From positions 9,171,658 through 9,235,657 of the forward strand of contig OU015668.1 of assembly GCA_907165275.2 (NCBI GenBank): a DNA stretch of 64,000 nt, read 5' to 3'. This document shows, in pieces, positions 18,766 through 30,134 of this stretch. Position 1 is the stretch's first letter. Every line of letters begins with the position of its first letter. The translations under genes and the position numbers were made by a program. The notes under the pieces are model-generated. The model ran no database searches. It was not told the origin of the DNA and saw only the letters and a program-made list of their open reading frames with translations. Source of the DNA: Zygaena filipendulae (lineage: Eukaryota; Arthropoda; Insecta; Lepidoptera; Zygaenidae).

Positions 18766-19009
18766 CATGTGAGGTTCGTGGCAGGTGTAATAAGCCTTCG
18801 GCTAGCTCAAATAAAATTATAAAAGATAAATTTAGTAAATTAGAGCTTTCGTATTGTCCCAATTCGTATCCAGTCTGTCAAAAAAAGTAAAAAGTCAAAT
18901 TTTAAACATAAAAGGAACAAACTGATTAAAAAATAAATAACAAATATTAGAAATTAGGCGGGATATCATAACGAGTCGCATACGGCCGCCTCGTTATAAT
19001 ATCCCGCCT
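18766..19009. repeat. GGCGGGATAT-hairpin repeat unit, copy 1
   Basis: Starts GTGAGGTTCGTGGCAGGTGT, then AAGCCTTCGGCTAGCTC. It ends in a strong hairpin, GGCGGGATATCATAACGAG, loop, CTCGTTATAATATCCCGCC (18957-19008). The same landmarks recur next door and at 53865-54042. Confidence 0.75.
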
Positions 19010-19019
19010 CATATGTAGT

Positions 19020-19215
19020 AGTAATAGGTCTAGGCCTTCGGCTAGCTCAAAATAAAAGATATTTGTTTGTAATTTTGAGTTGTATTTCTCACAAGCTAGG
19101 TAAGTCTAGTTCTATCTCTCCAAAAAGTATTTTATATATCAAAAGAACAAATTATAAAAAAAATAAAAAGTTTTAGAAATGAGGCGGGATATCATAACGA
19201 GCGGCATATAGCCGC
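19020..19215. repeat. GGCGGGATAT-hairpin repeat unit, copy 2 (tandem)
   Basis: AGGCCTTCGGCTAGCTC, GTAATTTTGAGTTG, then GAGGCGGGATATCATAACGA and GCGGCATATAGCCGCC. Only the inner GGCATATAGCC stem remains, and the outer hairpin arm is lost. Confidence 0.7.
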
Positions 19216-19650
19216 CTTCAATTCAAATAAGAGTGATCCGACCCACTCGTTGCAGAATTCACGTGCAATGACATTTCAAAAATACAATTTCATGCATTCG
19301 CATGCGAATCTTGCGATTCCGTGTGTGAATAGCAATTTGAGCGATTCAAAAATCGATCTCCAGTATCACGACACGACCGTCACAGTACAGTGTGGTCGTG
19401 GCGAAGCGACGATCACCTCGGCCGGTCCAGGGTTCAATGCTGCGGTGTGGTTTTTTCTCTTTTCGCATCTCGCCTTCCCCACAAAAAGGCGCGACCACGC
19501 ACCCGGTGGAAACCAAAGAGAGAATAATATGGTAACTAGAGAGGCAATGGACGCGAGACGGGCGCGTTACGGTTGCAATGTATGAGCAAAAACTCTCGCT
19601 CCAAGTCTACGAGTATTTCCACAATATTATCTATCAGTAAATACGTAAAC
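19216..19650. other. Unique intronic DNA, GC-mixed
   Basis: An open frame of 111 codons (19250-19585, plus) has no start context, splice signals or recognised motif. I treat it as non-coding. Confidence 0.35.
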
Positions 19651-19654
19651 AAAA

Positions 19655-19765
19655 TATGGCTTATAATATCTTCCGCCTTAGTATAGAGGTTCCCGCGTAT
19701 ATTCCGGAAAGAAAAGTAGATAGGTACTCTATTGCCTACTCTGTACTCCTGAAAAAATTTATGAA
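19655..19765 (-). mobile_element. Worn Lep1-type fragment
   Basis: AGAGGTTCCCGCGTATATTC, CGGAAAGAAAAGTAG and CCTACTCTGTACTCCTG follow the family order with many changes. Confidence 0.45.
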
Positions 19766-19775
19766 AAGTTTTATG

Positions 19776-19965
19776 AAATGAAATGAACTTTAATCGTTAC
19801 GACAATCGTTAATGTGCAATAACAAAAAAGAAGCACAAACAGCGTGCCGCAACATAAAGGCAACCAGCTCAGCGTAAGTCGGGAACCGTTGGGGGCCCGA
19901 CGCTGGTCTTCCGCTGGAGCCGCGTGTGGCGTCATGTGTGTTATGATGATTGGTTGACTATTGAA
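19776..19965 (-). mobile_element. Non-LTR retrotransposon 3' end (family A)
   Basis: The (ATGAA)n tail is at the left, then ACGACAATCGTTAATGTGC, GGCAACCAGCTCAGCGTAAG and CGACGCTGGTCTTCCGCTGG. It is the inverse of 2575-2735 plus its tail, giving the intact order of that family's 3' end. Confidence 0.75.
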
Positions 19966-20580
19966 GGTGTGACCAGCTAACAGAGTTGCTTTAAAATATT
20001 TATACCTATATGGATTTTGTTACGTTAATGAATATCTTTGTGCGTTTTCTGTTAGTAACTTTAAAATTAGCTCAGCCACACTGGTTTACATATTTCGTTT
20101 CCGAGCTAAACGGAATCGTTGCCCCTTCTATCCGTTCCTTGGTTAAAACTGTTTAATGATTTGAATACGTGTTCTATCAGCTTTAACACGGAAACAAGCG
20201 GAAAAAAAAGTGTCGACAACAAAAGGGGTACCGCGAGCAAATATAGACGCGAGCGACATTCTGCTGGCGCAAAACAAAATTTTCAACCCAATAACGCCTT
20301 TAAAACAAGGATATTAAGAGTCAATATTGTGTTCTGCTTTCGTCGACCGATCGGAATGGTCGTCGAAGAGTGAACAGCCAGGTCTCATCGGCAATTTATT
20401 ATATTTCACCGGTAGAAAATTTACGGTTATTCGAGTGGGACAATGGACTGTGGACTACTGATTGGGCGGTTTTTTTTTTCCTGTCATCTATCCACCGCCA
20501 ATAAACGTGCGCCAACATAAATTTTCCATTATACTGAATTTCTTTTTGGTCTTATGAAATGCGCCGTGAAAATCAGCATT
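19966..20580. other. Unique intronic DNA
   Basis: No repeat ends recognised. A frame of 84 codons (20119-20373, plus) shows no conserved motif. Confidence 0.4.
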
Positions 20581-20582
20581 AA

Positions 20583-20960
20583 TCCTTACTACTATTATAA
20601 ACGCAAAAGTTTGTATGTTACTATTTGGTTCAAAAACTACTGAATAGATTTTAATGAAAGTTTACAATAATATAGCTTATACATCAGCAGGGCGATTACG
20701 TAACTTTTGTTACTATCATATTTCAGTTTCAATCAGAAAAATTGCGATTTTGTGATTAACTGACGCAAACACTTCCAAACTTTAATGCGCTTTACCGAGT
20801 ATATTTTCATTAGTTTAAAAAAGCAAAATATACGTGTCTATTACTTTTATTATCAAACTGACGGACTAAAAGAATTAAGAAAAAAAAAATTAGTCAAATA
20901 GCCCATACGATCTACGATAAAAAGTACCCTATGTACTTTTCGCTGTTTCCTCACTATATA
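20583..20960 (+). mobile_element. Lep1-type repeat with a diverged insertion
   Basis: Opens AATCCTTACTACTATTATAA and runs AACTACTGAATAGATTTTAA. After the insertion it continues ACGATAAAAAGTACCC. Confidence 0.6.
20778..20908 (-). mobile_element. CRE-palindrome MITE, half copy
   Basis: AACTTTAATGCGCTTTACCG, GCAAAATATACGTGTCTATT, CTGACGGACT and the end TTAGTCAAATAGCCC. The half with the TGACGTCA pair is gone. Confidence 0.7.
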
Positions 20961-21018
20961 CCACTACTTCATACTAGTTTGTCATACCAGTACGACTACT
21001 ATGTCCTCGTAGTCTTTA

Positions 21019-21374
21019 GCAGCTATGATAGCTCAGTGGTTGGTGCGTTCGGATCAAACGCCGCAAGGCGTAGGTTCAAACTCTCACATTGAGCTTGAGC
21101 TGTCGGTGAAGAAAAACATCGCGAGGAAACCATAGCATGGTGGTAGGGCGCTTTCTAGTGCCTGGCTGGCTAGCTACCACCTTCGAGTTGTAAATCTGTC
21201 GCCATGCACCTAACGGGGTGTTCCGCAGCCCCACTTGAAAGCCAGTTCCCGTACCCATTCCAGGTCGGCAACGCACCTGCATGCCTTCTGGTGTTGCAGA
21301 TGTCCATGGACGGCGGTAATCACTTACCATCAGGTGTACCACTTGCCCGTTTGCCCTCTATGACATAAAAATAA
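21019..21374 (+). mobile_element. tRNA-derived SINE, Metulj-like, full length
   Basis: The head has an A box TAGCTCAGTGGTTGG and a B box GGTTCAAACTC. The body runs AAACATCGCGAGGAAACCAT, GGTGTTCCGCAGCCCCAC, GCACCTGCATGCCTTCTGG, GGACGGCGGTAATCACTTAC and CACTTGCCCGTTTGCCC. The 3' end is TATGACATAAAAATAA. This is the only copy here with both pol III boxes. Confidence 0.88.
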
Positions 21375-21407
21375 GTCTGTACCGCACGTTTCGCTTTTTA
21401 CAAAAAA

Positions 21408-21476
21408 TTTTGAAGTTTGGTTGAATAGTTAAGGCGTGAAAGCGGATAAACAAACAAAGTATTAATAATATTAGTA
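21408..21476 (-). mobile_element. Lep1-type repeat, outer end only
   Basis: AAGGCGTGAAAGCGGATAAA, CAAACAAAGTATTAATAATA and TTAGTA. Confidence 0.55.
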
Positions 21477-22724
21477 AATGTTACATAATAATCCTGTAAT
21501 GACTGTATTTTTACAGAAAACATTCACTGGTACTTATGCATAAATGGAATTGCTTGCAATATGGCGCGGTCACAAGTCAATCTTTAGGCAAAATATTCTA
21601 AGCTCACAGGATTTTAGTTGGTTTACCATTCGGATGATAAATGAAAAGTTAAAAGGTCTCATACATATAATATGTGGATATCTAACTGAGTTTTATTTCG
21701 CCAAAAAATAATTCTAGAAATCGGAATCAACAACGAAAATCATAATTCATATCAGCTATCAGCGGAAAACTCCAAATTTCAACGCTCAAGTTCCATTGAA
21801 ATGTATGAATAAAATATATCATTGTATTGCTGTTCCGATACTCGGTGGCCGTTCTAAAGGTAAGGGTAAAAAATTTACGATATATTTACATAGGCTATAA
21901 AACATTAGAGGGGGCAACAGCCGATCGAGTGGTTTTAATTAAACAAACCGTATATATTATATTTAGGTATATATCAATATAATATACCGACGGAAAATTT
22001 TATATACGATGTCTGTCCGTGTATTAAATACATCCGTTCAAAAGAGTTAAGGCCTTACCATTTTATTATTCCGGGATTAACACTCGTTCGAGTTTTCAGT
22101 GAGATTTAATTTATCGACTTTCACAAATCAAATATAGCGCAGTAGCGTGATTGAAAAAAAAAATGCTACAAAAGAAAGTGGCAAAGGGCTAATGAGATTA
22201 CTATTAGCTATATAAGCGTTTTATCAGCTTCAATTGTGCATAACTAGATAGGTATAATAAAATCTTACAAGTAAATTTTGACCCACTTCTAATTGTCGTA
22301 TCGAAATAAGTCACTTGGGCACTCGAGTAAATTTTTTTACGTCAATCAATAATGTCATGTTTTCTTAAAAAAAATATGATTGGGAATAATCTTGTCGAGG
22401 TCCATACTTTTCAAGGTCGAAGTTTACGTCGAAGAGGGGCACATTATATTCGATTTGAAACTCGATCGCGGTCTCGTCTCATTCGAGAGCCGATCGAGTG
22501 AACCGATAGTATAACCGTAATAATAGCGAATAGAAAATAAAATAGGATTATTCATTTATTCTATTTTTGTGCGTGACATTTAATATGCATGCGCTCCAGA
22601 GTCGGGGCTCCCCGGGGCGTTGTGGTGCAACGATATATTATTATAACAATAGGCAACCCTAACGATTAGTGTGTTGCCAATACTTTCGTACAGTATTTGA
22701 ATTTAAAATCAACCTGGAACATTA
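21477..22724. other. Unique AT-rich intronic DNA
   Basis: No repeats, frames or GC islands stand out, apart from a short GC patch GTCGGGGCTCCCCGGGGCG near 22601. Confidence 0.4.
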
Positions 22725-23050
22725 ATATGTTTTTTTTTTTAAATTGCTAACGGGCTAGACCTTTGTACACTGTCCATCTGATGCTAAGTGACGGTGTGGT
22801 CGAAGATTGTATACACACCTAGCCTGGAATGGGGACAGGCTTTAAGTGAGGTTGCCGGAACACTCCTTCAGGTGCTTGGCGACAGATTTTTAACTTTTAT
22901 GTTCAACTAGTCAGTCGGCTAATAGAAAACGCTCTACCGTTACATACCATACCTGCTATGGTTTCCTTACGTTGTTTTCTCTTTGTCAGGGTTTGAATCG
23001 ATGCCTTGCGGAGTGTGTTCCGTACACAACGAGCTATCACCATATCTACC
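22725..23050 (-). mobile_element. tRNA-derived SINE, second subfamily
   Basis: Minus orientation with T-run at the left, CATCTGATGCTAAGTGACGG, GGTTGCCGGAACACTCC, AGGTGCTTGGCGACAG, an inverted B box GGGTTTGAATCG and an inverted A box ACGAGCTATCACCAT. Confidence 0.8.
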
Positions 23051-24904
23051 ATCGCTGTTTCTAGCTAAAGCTAGTTTGCCATTATTTCGCTACGTGTATT
23101 TTCATATGGGTGACATGAGATATTTATTAACTAAGTAGGATTATCACTCCGGAATCTTTAAACAAGCAGGTCAAGCAGGAGCTATATTTTGTTCACCTAG
23201 TTTTATTCCATAACAAGCACGTGTGTAATAAAATTTGCTTCTATCATGCACTGGGAGGATTCCTAGCGTGGTATAGAAGCGACTGATGAGTCACAGCTAG
23301 TGATGCGTCTAAGGTTACGACGAATTTATCATCATAAGTTAATATATATTTACCTTATCTTACATATATTCTACTACAAATTTCCTTTAAATTAAATATC
23401 TCGGAAGATATGAGTTTATAAAGCAGGTGGCACTGGTTTCGCTCCTGTATCGTAACACGACGCAAAAGGAACCGCGGGCTAGTATATTTAATTGGCAAAG
23501 CTTCTATAGCGGTCATCGACGATGCTAAATTAAAAATTCCACAGCAAACATCAACTATACTTTCGAATAGAGCCGGAAGGCGGCCGAGGTCGACTTTTTG
23601 AGACCGCCCCTATATCGCGGTTGTACCGTCGTCGCAACAGATTATTAAGACTTTCAGGTAGGTCATTTATTTTTGAGCTCCATATTGCAGGAATGCAGTC
23701 ATCATAATAGTGATAAAAAGGTTACGAACCAATTAAAACATCATCATTCTTACTCATCGTCTTCCTCTTGTTGAATAGAGTCGTTTCACCGATGCCCAGT
23801 TATAAATAGATTAGTATTAAAACTATAAGTTACCCAATGTAAGGCTATGTTTGCTCCCTAAGCTCAAGACCTAAGATTTCTCGCGAGAATCAGTTGCTCG
23901 TTGAAGGTACACAAATTGGCGGCTGACAGGTAGATGCAGCCATAAGCTCGTGCGTTCGTCACGGCTTCCAGCCGCCAACCAAATTCCAACTTGCGTCTTA
24001 TTAGCACCCGTCAAAACCAAGCTAGTTCCACAGTCACTTAGTTGATAGCAAACTTCTTTGCAATATGATGTCAAGGAATTATTGGAAATTCAACCTTTAA
24101 AGAGGTCAAAAGAAACCGAAGGTTTGAAGGAAGTAGTTGCTTTTGGAGTCACGGCAACGGCTTCTTAAGCTCTTTTTTTAAATTAAAATGGTTAATGAGG
24201 GTGGAAACCGCGGCGATCAGCAAGTGCCTGAAGATAATCGTGTCATTTCTTTTACAGACTCTACCGAGAGCTTAAAACTAATACATCTGGGTGGCATGTG
24301 AGGTGGCTAGAAGGGGGAGGGGATGTGAGAAGAGTCGGTCGAGCAGTGAGGCGGGGGAGGGGGGTGAGGTTGGTGTTAATTATTCACATTTTAATTTACG
24401 GAGCGCCGCTCCGCTGGCCGGTCTCCCCGCTCGGGAAAAATGTCTTGCACATGCCTGCTTCGACAGCCCGTGGGAGAGAGAGTGCTGAGCGAAGTCCAGC
24501 CTATATTTGCACTTCACCTATCAGACATATTATTATAACGTTGTGCCATTATAACACTATTTCTTGCAATTATTGTTAGAAATATTTTTCTTCTTCTTTT
24601 TTTTTATTAAATGGCAACAATGTGATATAATGTCGATGTTCTTTTTGGTGAAACCATCATAAAATATTGGAACTTAAGTTTCAAGTGGAACTCTACGTGG
24701 TTAAAAATATTTCTGTACTGTATTGTTGTCAATCAAACACGAGGATATTGACTTTAGTATATTTATTTAGTGAATCTTAGTATTAAATTAATTACCGACG
24801 TTTTAACAAAAGGTTTCGATATCTACCTATATCTTAAGCCCCCGAGCTCCGTGTGACGTACGGCCGCCTTCTGTCAGTTGTCATTGACAGTTATGTTCCG
24901 ATAC
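23051..24904. other. 1.9 kb unique intronic DNA with a GC-rich block
   Basis: A block at 24285-24490 is rich in GGGGGAGG and GCGCCGCTCCGCTGGCC. Frames of 65-93 codons there have no splice support. A 67-codon minus frame at 23871-24074 was inspected and shows no known motif. Confidence 0.4.
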
Positions 24905-25268
24905 AGTACATATTCTAATATTATAAATGGTAATTGATAAGCAATAGTACCAACATTGGAGAAATTTTGAGTAAATCGTGTTTTTAAATTATGGCGCCAT
25001 TTTGTGTCCGTCCACATTTTTCTTTAACTCTCAATAAAGCGTTCTGTATCACTAACTTAATTTTGTGGGTTGATGTGTTATTGCCTATCGGCATCCAAAT
25101 GCGAATGTGTGTTTGTTCGTCACGCTTTTACTACTAAACCGATCACGTTTAAATTCTGCATACAAGTTTTCAACGGTAAAGAAAAGGACATATGGTACCT
25201 TTTATTCCGCAATCCTCTCTGAAACACCGCAATTTGCACGGGTAAACTGTAGGAAACAATTAGCAGGA
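24905..25268 (+). mobile_element. Lep1-type repeat split by a MITE
   Basis: TTCTAATATTATAAAT, then the MITE, then AAATGCGAATGTGTGTTTGT, TACTAAACCGATCACG, GGACATATGGTACCTTTTAT and a worn GCACGGGTAAAC end. Confidence 0.75.
24929..25096. mobile_element. 168-bp MITE (AGATAAGCAATA family), copy 2
   Basis: Ends GGTAATTGATAAGCAATAG and TATTGCCTATCGGCATCC. Body blocks GGAGAAATTTTGAGTAAATC and TCAATAAAGCGTTCTG match 4401-4635. Host AAAT is duplicated at 24925-24928 and 25097-25100, the same host position as in the other copy. Confidence 0.88.
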
Positions 25269-27159
25269 TTATGACTCCTATTACGATTCCTTTTTATGCC
25301 ACCTGCTCATTTTGAAACGAAGTTTCGCAACAAATCACCCAAGGCATATTTTAAAACATCATAAATAAAATAATTGGAAAATTCATCAGATAACCAACAA
25401 GTTCCATATGGCAAACCGACAATCTCTCATTGCGTGTTCCCATCGCAGTTGATTGACACAGACACTGACGGGTTATTAGCCGTCCCTTACAACCCCATCC
25501 GCGTCCTTTCGTTTCGTATCTTCCACGTTTTACGAGTGCGCCCTCATTGTTTTTGCTATCTCATCTCTTAGCTGATCCGAATCGACGTTTCGTATGGGAG
25601 TAAAAACTCTATAGCGCTCCACAAACATCCCCATGCCGCTCGGTGAGGAAGCTCACGTGGAAATTTGAGCTTTATAACACGTAAGAAAAGAGTCGGTGTG
25701 TTTATTTTCATAGAAAACGTCGACTCTTTATCGCCGAACGCAAGTACGAGGTACATGTTTGAATTATTTAGATGGCAATCGTGCATCCGTATTCCGATCT
25801 TAGTTATTGTGTTCTCTGTCCCTCTCCGTCGGCGTTGCGTGTGAACAGGACGGCGCGTGTTAAAAGTCATTTGCGCGGATGCATATTTAGGTTGGAATGA
25901 CGCTTGATACGCTCTAGGGTCGTATGCGATATTTGAACGTTGATGTTATTTTTTTTTTGTTCGTTGGCGACGTGCGTTATTATCTCTGAATACTTTACCT
26001 CCACACGATCATTGCATATCAATGCGATTGTTATTACATTTTACACGGTTTCCGTTTTAAGGTGGAACCATTTTTTTTTTTTTTGTAAATTGCGCGACGT
26101 GTGAATCTTTGATGGCGACATGCACTTACCGTAATTTTCTCGGAAGCTGTATAGGTTATGTGATATAAAAAAAACGTTCTTTTTGTGACGCTTCGGATCA
26201 ATGTGGCTTGATTTGGAGCGTTTCAAACCTACTCTATATGCATTTAGTTTCTTTTATATAGGTACTTATCCATAATGTTACGTTAACATTAGGAAAACTT
26301 TTTCGTTTGTAAGGGGGCAATCTCTAAAACTATTGAAGCGATTCAAAAAATTATCTCCTCCCCTTGAGTTAACATGGGACGCTTTTTATCACGGATCGAC
26401 AAGTATATTTACGGAAATTGTTTTTAGCTTTCTGTTCGTGTGAATACGAAAACATTACCACACGGATCTGTTTGTCAAAATGCCGAAATAATCTTGTATA
26501 AGTAGGTAATTAAATCATGGAGCAAGGAAGTTTTCGAATGGCGACCACGAACCGGAAGACGCGGCCCGCTACAAGGTAAACCAATGAATGACTCGGTGAA
26601 GGTTGCAGGACGCTATTGGATACGGATAGGGCAGGATTGTTCTTTGTGGTTATCTTTTGGGGAAGACTTATGTCTGCATGATGATACGATGATTTACATC
26701 AAAAAGTCCGCGAGGGAAGTCCACATGTGAGTAAAACTGCAGATTACAAGGAATGATAATTAACTTCAAAAAAAAGCGGGGATTAAATCCAACGGGAAGG
26801 TCGACTTTTAACATTTTTAGATAGCTTACACTTTTGCGGACGAAAATATAATGTTAATTTTAATATAAATTACCTACGTACGTACGTACACACTCCCGGC
26901 GACTAGGCGAAAGAGGCGTTAATCAATTTTTCTTGTCGCAGCCGCGTCACACGTGCCATTAACATATTTTTGCGATGCCCGCCCCGCCCCGCCCCCCGGC
27001 CCCCGTTCCCGTGTTGTTTCAAAGGGTTTGGTGTTTCAAAAATACGACGTCTGTACACACATTCTCATTAACTTTGCAACACATAAGGAGCGACACTGAA
27101 TACTAATTGACGTTCAAGATTAGACAACGCAGACGAGACAAAACACTTCTCTATATCTC
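25269..27159. other. 1.9 kb unique intronic DNA
   Basis: Holds one worn Lep1-type fragment at 26298-26400 (GTAAGGGGGCAATCTCTAAA). A GC island CGCCCCGCCCCGCCCCCCGG lies near 26980 and an (ACGT)n run at 26876-26890. No supported frame. Confidence 0.4.
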
Positions 27160-27381
27160 TTAAACTAATATTATAAATGTGAAAGTGTGGATGTTTGGAT
27201 GTTTAGATGTTTGGATTGAGTAACAAACACTCAATCACGCGAAAACGGCTGAACGGATTTGGATGAAATTTGGCATGCACGTTGTCAGGGGTACAGAGAA
27301 GGACACAGGGTACTTTTTATCCCGGAATTCCAGCGAGAACTTCGAAATTACCGCGGTTGAAACCGCGGGACATAGCTAGTA
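27160..27381 (+). mobile_element. Lep1-type Helitron-like repeat, nearly intact
   Basis: AACTAATATTATAAATGTG, AGTGTGGATGTTTGGATG repeats, ACGCGAAAACGGCTGAACGG, GCACGTTGTCAGGGGTACAG, GGGTACTTTTTATCCCGG, ACCGCGGTTGAAACCGCGGG and the closing AGCTAGT. Good reference for the subfamily. Confidence 0.85.
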
Positions 27382-28157
27382 ATAAATACAATCAATACGT
27401 TTAATTAGATATCGACACAAATCTCTTGCATGCTAGGAGAAAAACACTTAGGTTGTCAGTTGGGAACCCTAAGTCGCAACTGAAATCTAAGTCTGCCCTG
27501 ACATGCAAGACATGTCTATGCTTTTAGATTGCTTATTTTGTATAACCCATTGGTCACACATTTGTCCATAATTTCGCTCGATGGAAAGAGACGATATGAA
27601 CTAAGGTGTTATAGGCTTGGCAATTAAATGCCTATTAAAAGTTTTGAAGAAGTCCAAATTATACTCATTCAGTCTAGTCTTGAAAATATCCAAGTTAAGG
27701 CTTTGAAGAAACATCGGACTTGGGCAGGTTCTAAAAAACCTTTTTTTTTTTGCTTTTTATCTCGTGTACTGGACTGGAATAAGTGTGTTTGTTTATGCTC
27801 TTTATTTATTCGCCTTAGTAGGTATAGTGGGTACGCAAAATACACTGTCCTGTCTGATATATTCGTTCATTTGTTTATTCTATGGTCGAGAATGTAGAAG
27901 GCTGGTGCGTGGGGCGCGCTCCCAGGGTGGATCCGTTGGATGGTGTTAATTATACGATTTTCTTTGAAATAAGTTAATAAATATTGGATAAGGTTCACCC
28001 TCGACCGGCCCTTTAATGAACCCCGTGCTAAGTATCCAGTCTCGAGAGTTCTATATTGGCTGGAAAATTTTACGGGTGCTTTAGATAAAATATTTGCATT
28101 GTGACAAAAGTACATATAATATTATTATAATTCATCCTTAGATTATTTTATAAACAT
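27382..28157. other. Unique AT-rich intronic DNA
   Basis: Nothing recognised; frames up to 89 codons lack splice sites and motifs. Confidence 0.4.
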
Positions 28158-28291
28158 CGGCTGCACTCAGAGTCGTTTTAATGATAGGCATACCTAATTA
28201 ATTTTAGGTAAAGATTTTTAAAACAAAACTGCCGTAATCAGAGACGTTCATTAAATTAATGTTAATTAGCATTTAACTAATTATGTTAAAC
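28158..28291. mobile_element. GCCGCACTCAGAGTCG foldback MITE, one arm
   Basis: GGCTGCACTCAGAGTCG, GATTTTTAAAACAAAACTGC, CGTAATCAGAGACGTTCA and TTAATGTTAATTAGCATTTA. The second arm is lost. An extra AGGCATACCTAATTAATTTT lies inside the arm. Confidence 0.75.
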
Positions 28292-28963
28292 TTATTTAAA
28301 AAGTAGAGTAGTATGTATCGATTTTTTAAGTACATTGAATTATAAATGATTTAACTAAAATGAATTAGTAGATATTCTATACAAATTTAAGTGTGGTGAT
28401 TCTTTTTTTAGGGAACTTTTTGCGTCGCTAGGTGTGTATCTTGGGCATTTATTAAATAAATAATCCATAGACTGGAATATTTCATAATTAACGCGTATGC
28501 GACGCGACGATGACGACGGTTCAAATCTTAAGATTTCTCTGAAAACTTTTTTTAAATATAAGTTACAACTGCTAACGCACACACTGACATCCTCATCCTT
28601 TTAAAGTCACTAACTGCTCTTTCAAACCTTTTAACCGATGTAGTGGTGTAACACCTATCTACAGGGTGTTGAATAAAAGCGAGAGGGCCAAATCGAACTT
28701 ACCTGTTAATTATTGAAGCGGCCGCGGCGCGATAGCCGTTTGATCTCGCCGCCGCGCGCCGCGCCGCGCCGAGCGCCCCCTTTGATCGTGCAACTTCCGC
28801 CGATCGGGTAACTTGATTACTCGGGAGTTTTCACCTTACTACCTTTAAATTGGAGCGTCAACTGGCACACATAATTGATGGTGCTGCCTTCTGTTTGCAG
28901 AACTCGCTTTTCGCTGTCTTTTATGAGTTTACTAGTACCTACCTGTCTATTAAGGATTGTGTA
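28292..28963. other. Unique intronic DNA with a CG-rich core
   Basis: 28720-28790 has GCGGCCGCGGCGCGATAGCC and CCGCCGCGCGCCGCGCCGCG followed by TTTGATCGTGC. The short CpG-dense block in AT-rich DNA may be regulatory. No frame. Confidence 0.35.
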
Positions 28964-28970
28964 TAGTTTA

Positions 28971-29392
28971 GGATATGTTCCGAAATGCACTGAAAGCAGT
29001 GGTCTAGTGCTCCCAGTGCCCTGAAATACGTTCCGAATAACTTTCAGTAAACTGCCGCAGTATCCGAAGTAGGCGGTATGACGTTAATCGTCGCCATTTT
29101 TGTACTGTGAGCACTGGCGTTTTCGAGGTAAGGTGATCCTCCTAGTGGTTTGATCACGTGATTAACCTCGGGCCAATGATTGGTCAACCGCGTCGGTCGG
29201 TTGACATGAGTGGTTGACAACGTGACATGACAATGACGTGGATGCAGTATACTGAACTGCGTTCCAATTTAAACAGTAACCAGTACAGCTCAGTATAGCT
29301 AATTTTATAGGAACATCTTCGCAGTATACTGAAGTGACGTCATACCTTACGTCCTTACAAACAGTGCCCGCAGTGTTTACGGAACATACCCC
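28971..29392. mobile_element. 422-bp DNA transposon with 7-bp target duplication
   Basis: Ends GGATATGTTCCGAAATGCAC and the inverse GTGTTTACGGAACATACCC. TAGTTTA flanks both sides (28964-28970 and 29393-29399). The interior repeats AGTATACTGAA motifs and one TGACGTCA. No coding frame. A 7-8 bp duplication fits a hAT- or P-like superfamily. Confidence 0.82.
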
Positions 29393-29700
29393 TAGTTTAT
29401 TTGCCGATTAGGGTCTTTTGTGAATACTAGGGTACCATAATTTTGGACCTTAGAGATATTACAAGAGTGTTAGTTCCATTTGAAATTGAATCGAAAAAAA
29501 AATCAATGTGTCCGTGAGCGAAAAACGTAGTAAAGTTTTTTCACTATACTTGACATACCACGACTGCATGCTACTAAATGCAGTATGCCTGTTCATTCTA
29601 TGCTTCGGTCCTAATCCAGAAGTAAATATTAATGATATTCCAGAAAATAATAGATTTACGATTTCAGCTGTAAAATGTTGTTGTAAAAAAAAGTGTATTC
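29393..29700. other. AT-rich stretch, nothing recognised
   Basis: Overlapping frames of 65 (plus) and 103 (minus) codons show no motif or splice signal. Confidence 0.4.
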
Positions 29701-29704
29701 GGTA

Positions 29705-30134
29705 ATTCTGTGACCACTTAGCACAGCAACATGTATAGGAAACTGGCCACTTTGGTAATGGTCTTGTCAACCGAATTTTAATATTTAGTCCGTCTTGTAG
29801 ATTAATTAAAAATATTGGACAAGTATATTTGAATTTTTTATGTTATCAAAAAATAACGGAGATACATTAAGCTGAAATGTCGCGTGACGTCACGCCGTGC
29901 TGTACGGTTTATAGCACGTTCTGACGTCAAGAGTCCCCACTCCTAAATTTTAAGGCTTTTTTATCTTAGTATTTTTTCAATAATTTGAAAAAGCAAAAAA
30001 TATGGGTCCATTGTTTGTTATTAATCTACAAGACGGGACTAAATAGAATTTTGATTTTAACACCCCGGATACAAGCCTATTCTGTGACCGCTTAGTACAG
30101 CAACATGTATACGAAACTGGCCACTTTGGGTAAG
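29705..30134. repeat. 52-bp direct repeats flanking a MITE
   Basis: ATTCTGTGACCACTTAGCAC + AGCAACATGTATAGGAAACT + GGCCACTTTGG at 29705-29756 recurs with four or five changes at 30079-30130, with the CRE-MITE between. The repeats are too long for an ordinary target duplication. Confidence 0.8.
29755..30068 (-). mobile_element. CRE-palindrome MITE, copy between direct repeats
   Basis: TTAGTCCGTCTTGTAG, GCGTGACGTCACGCCG, TTCTGACGTCAAGAG, AAAAAGCAAAAAATATGG and CTACAAGACGGGACTAAAT. Left end decayed to TAATGGTCTTGTCAAC. Confidence 0.82.

Noticed and set aside
21019..21095. tRNA gene
   Set aside because: This is the head of a full-length SINE with a Metulj-like body and TGACATAAAA end.
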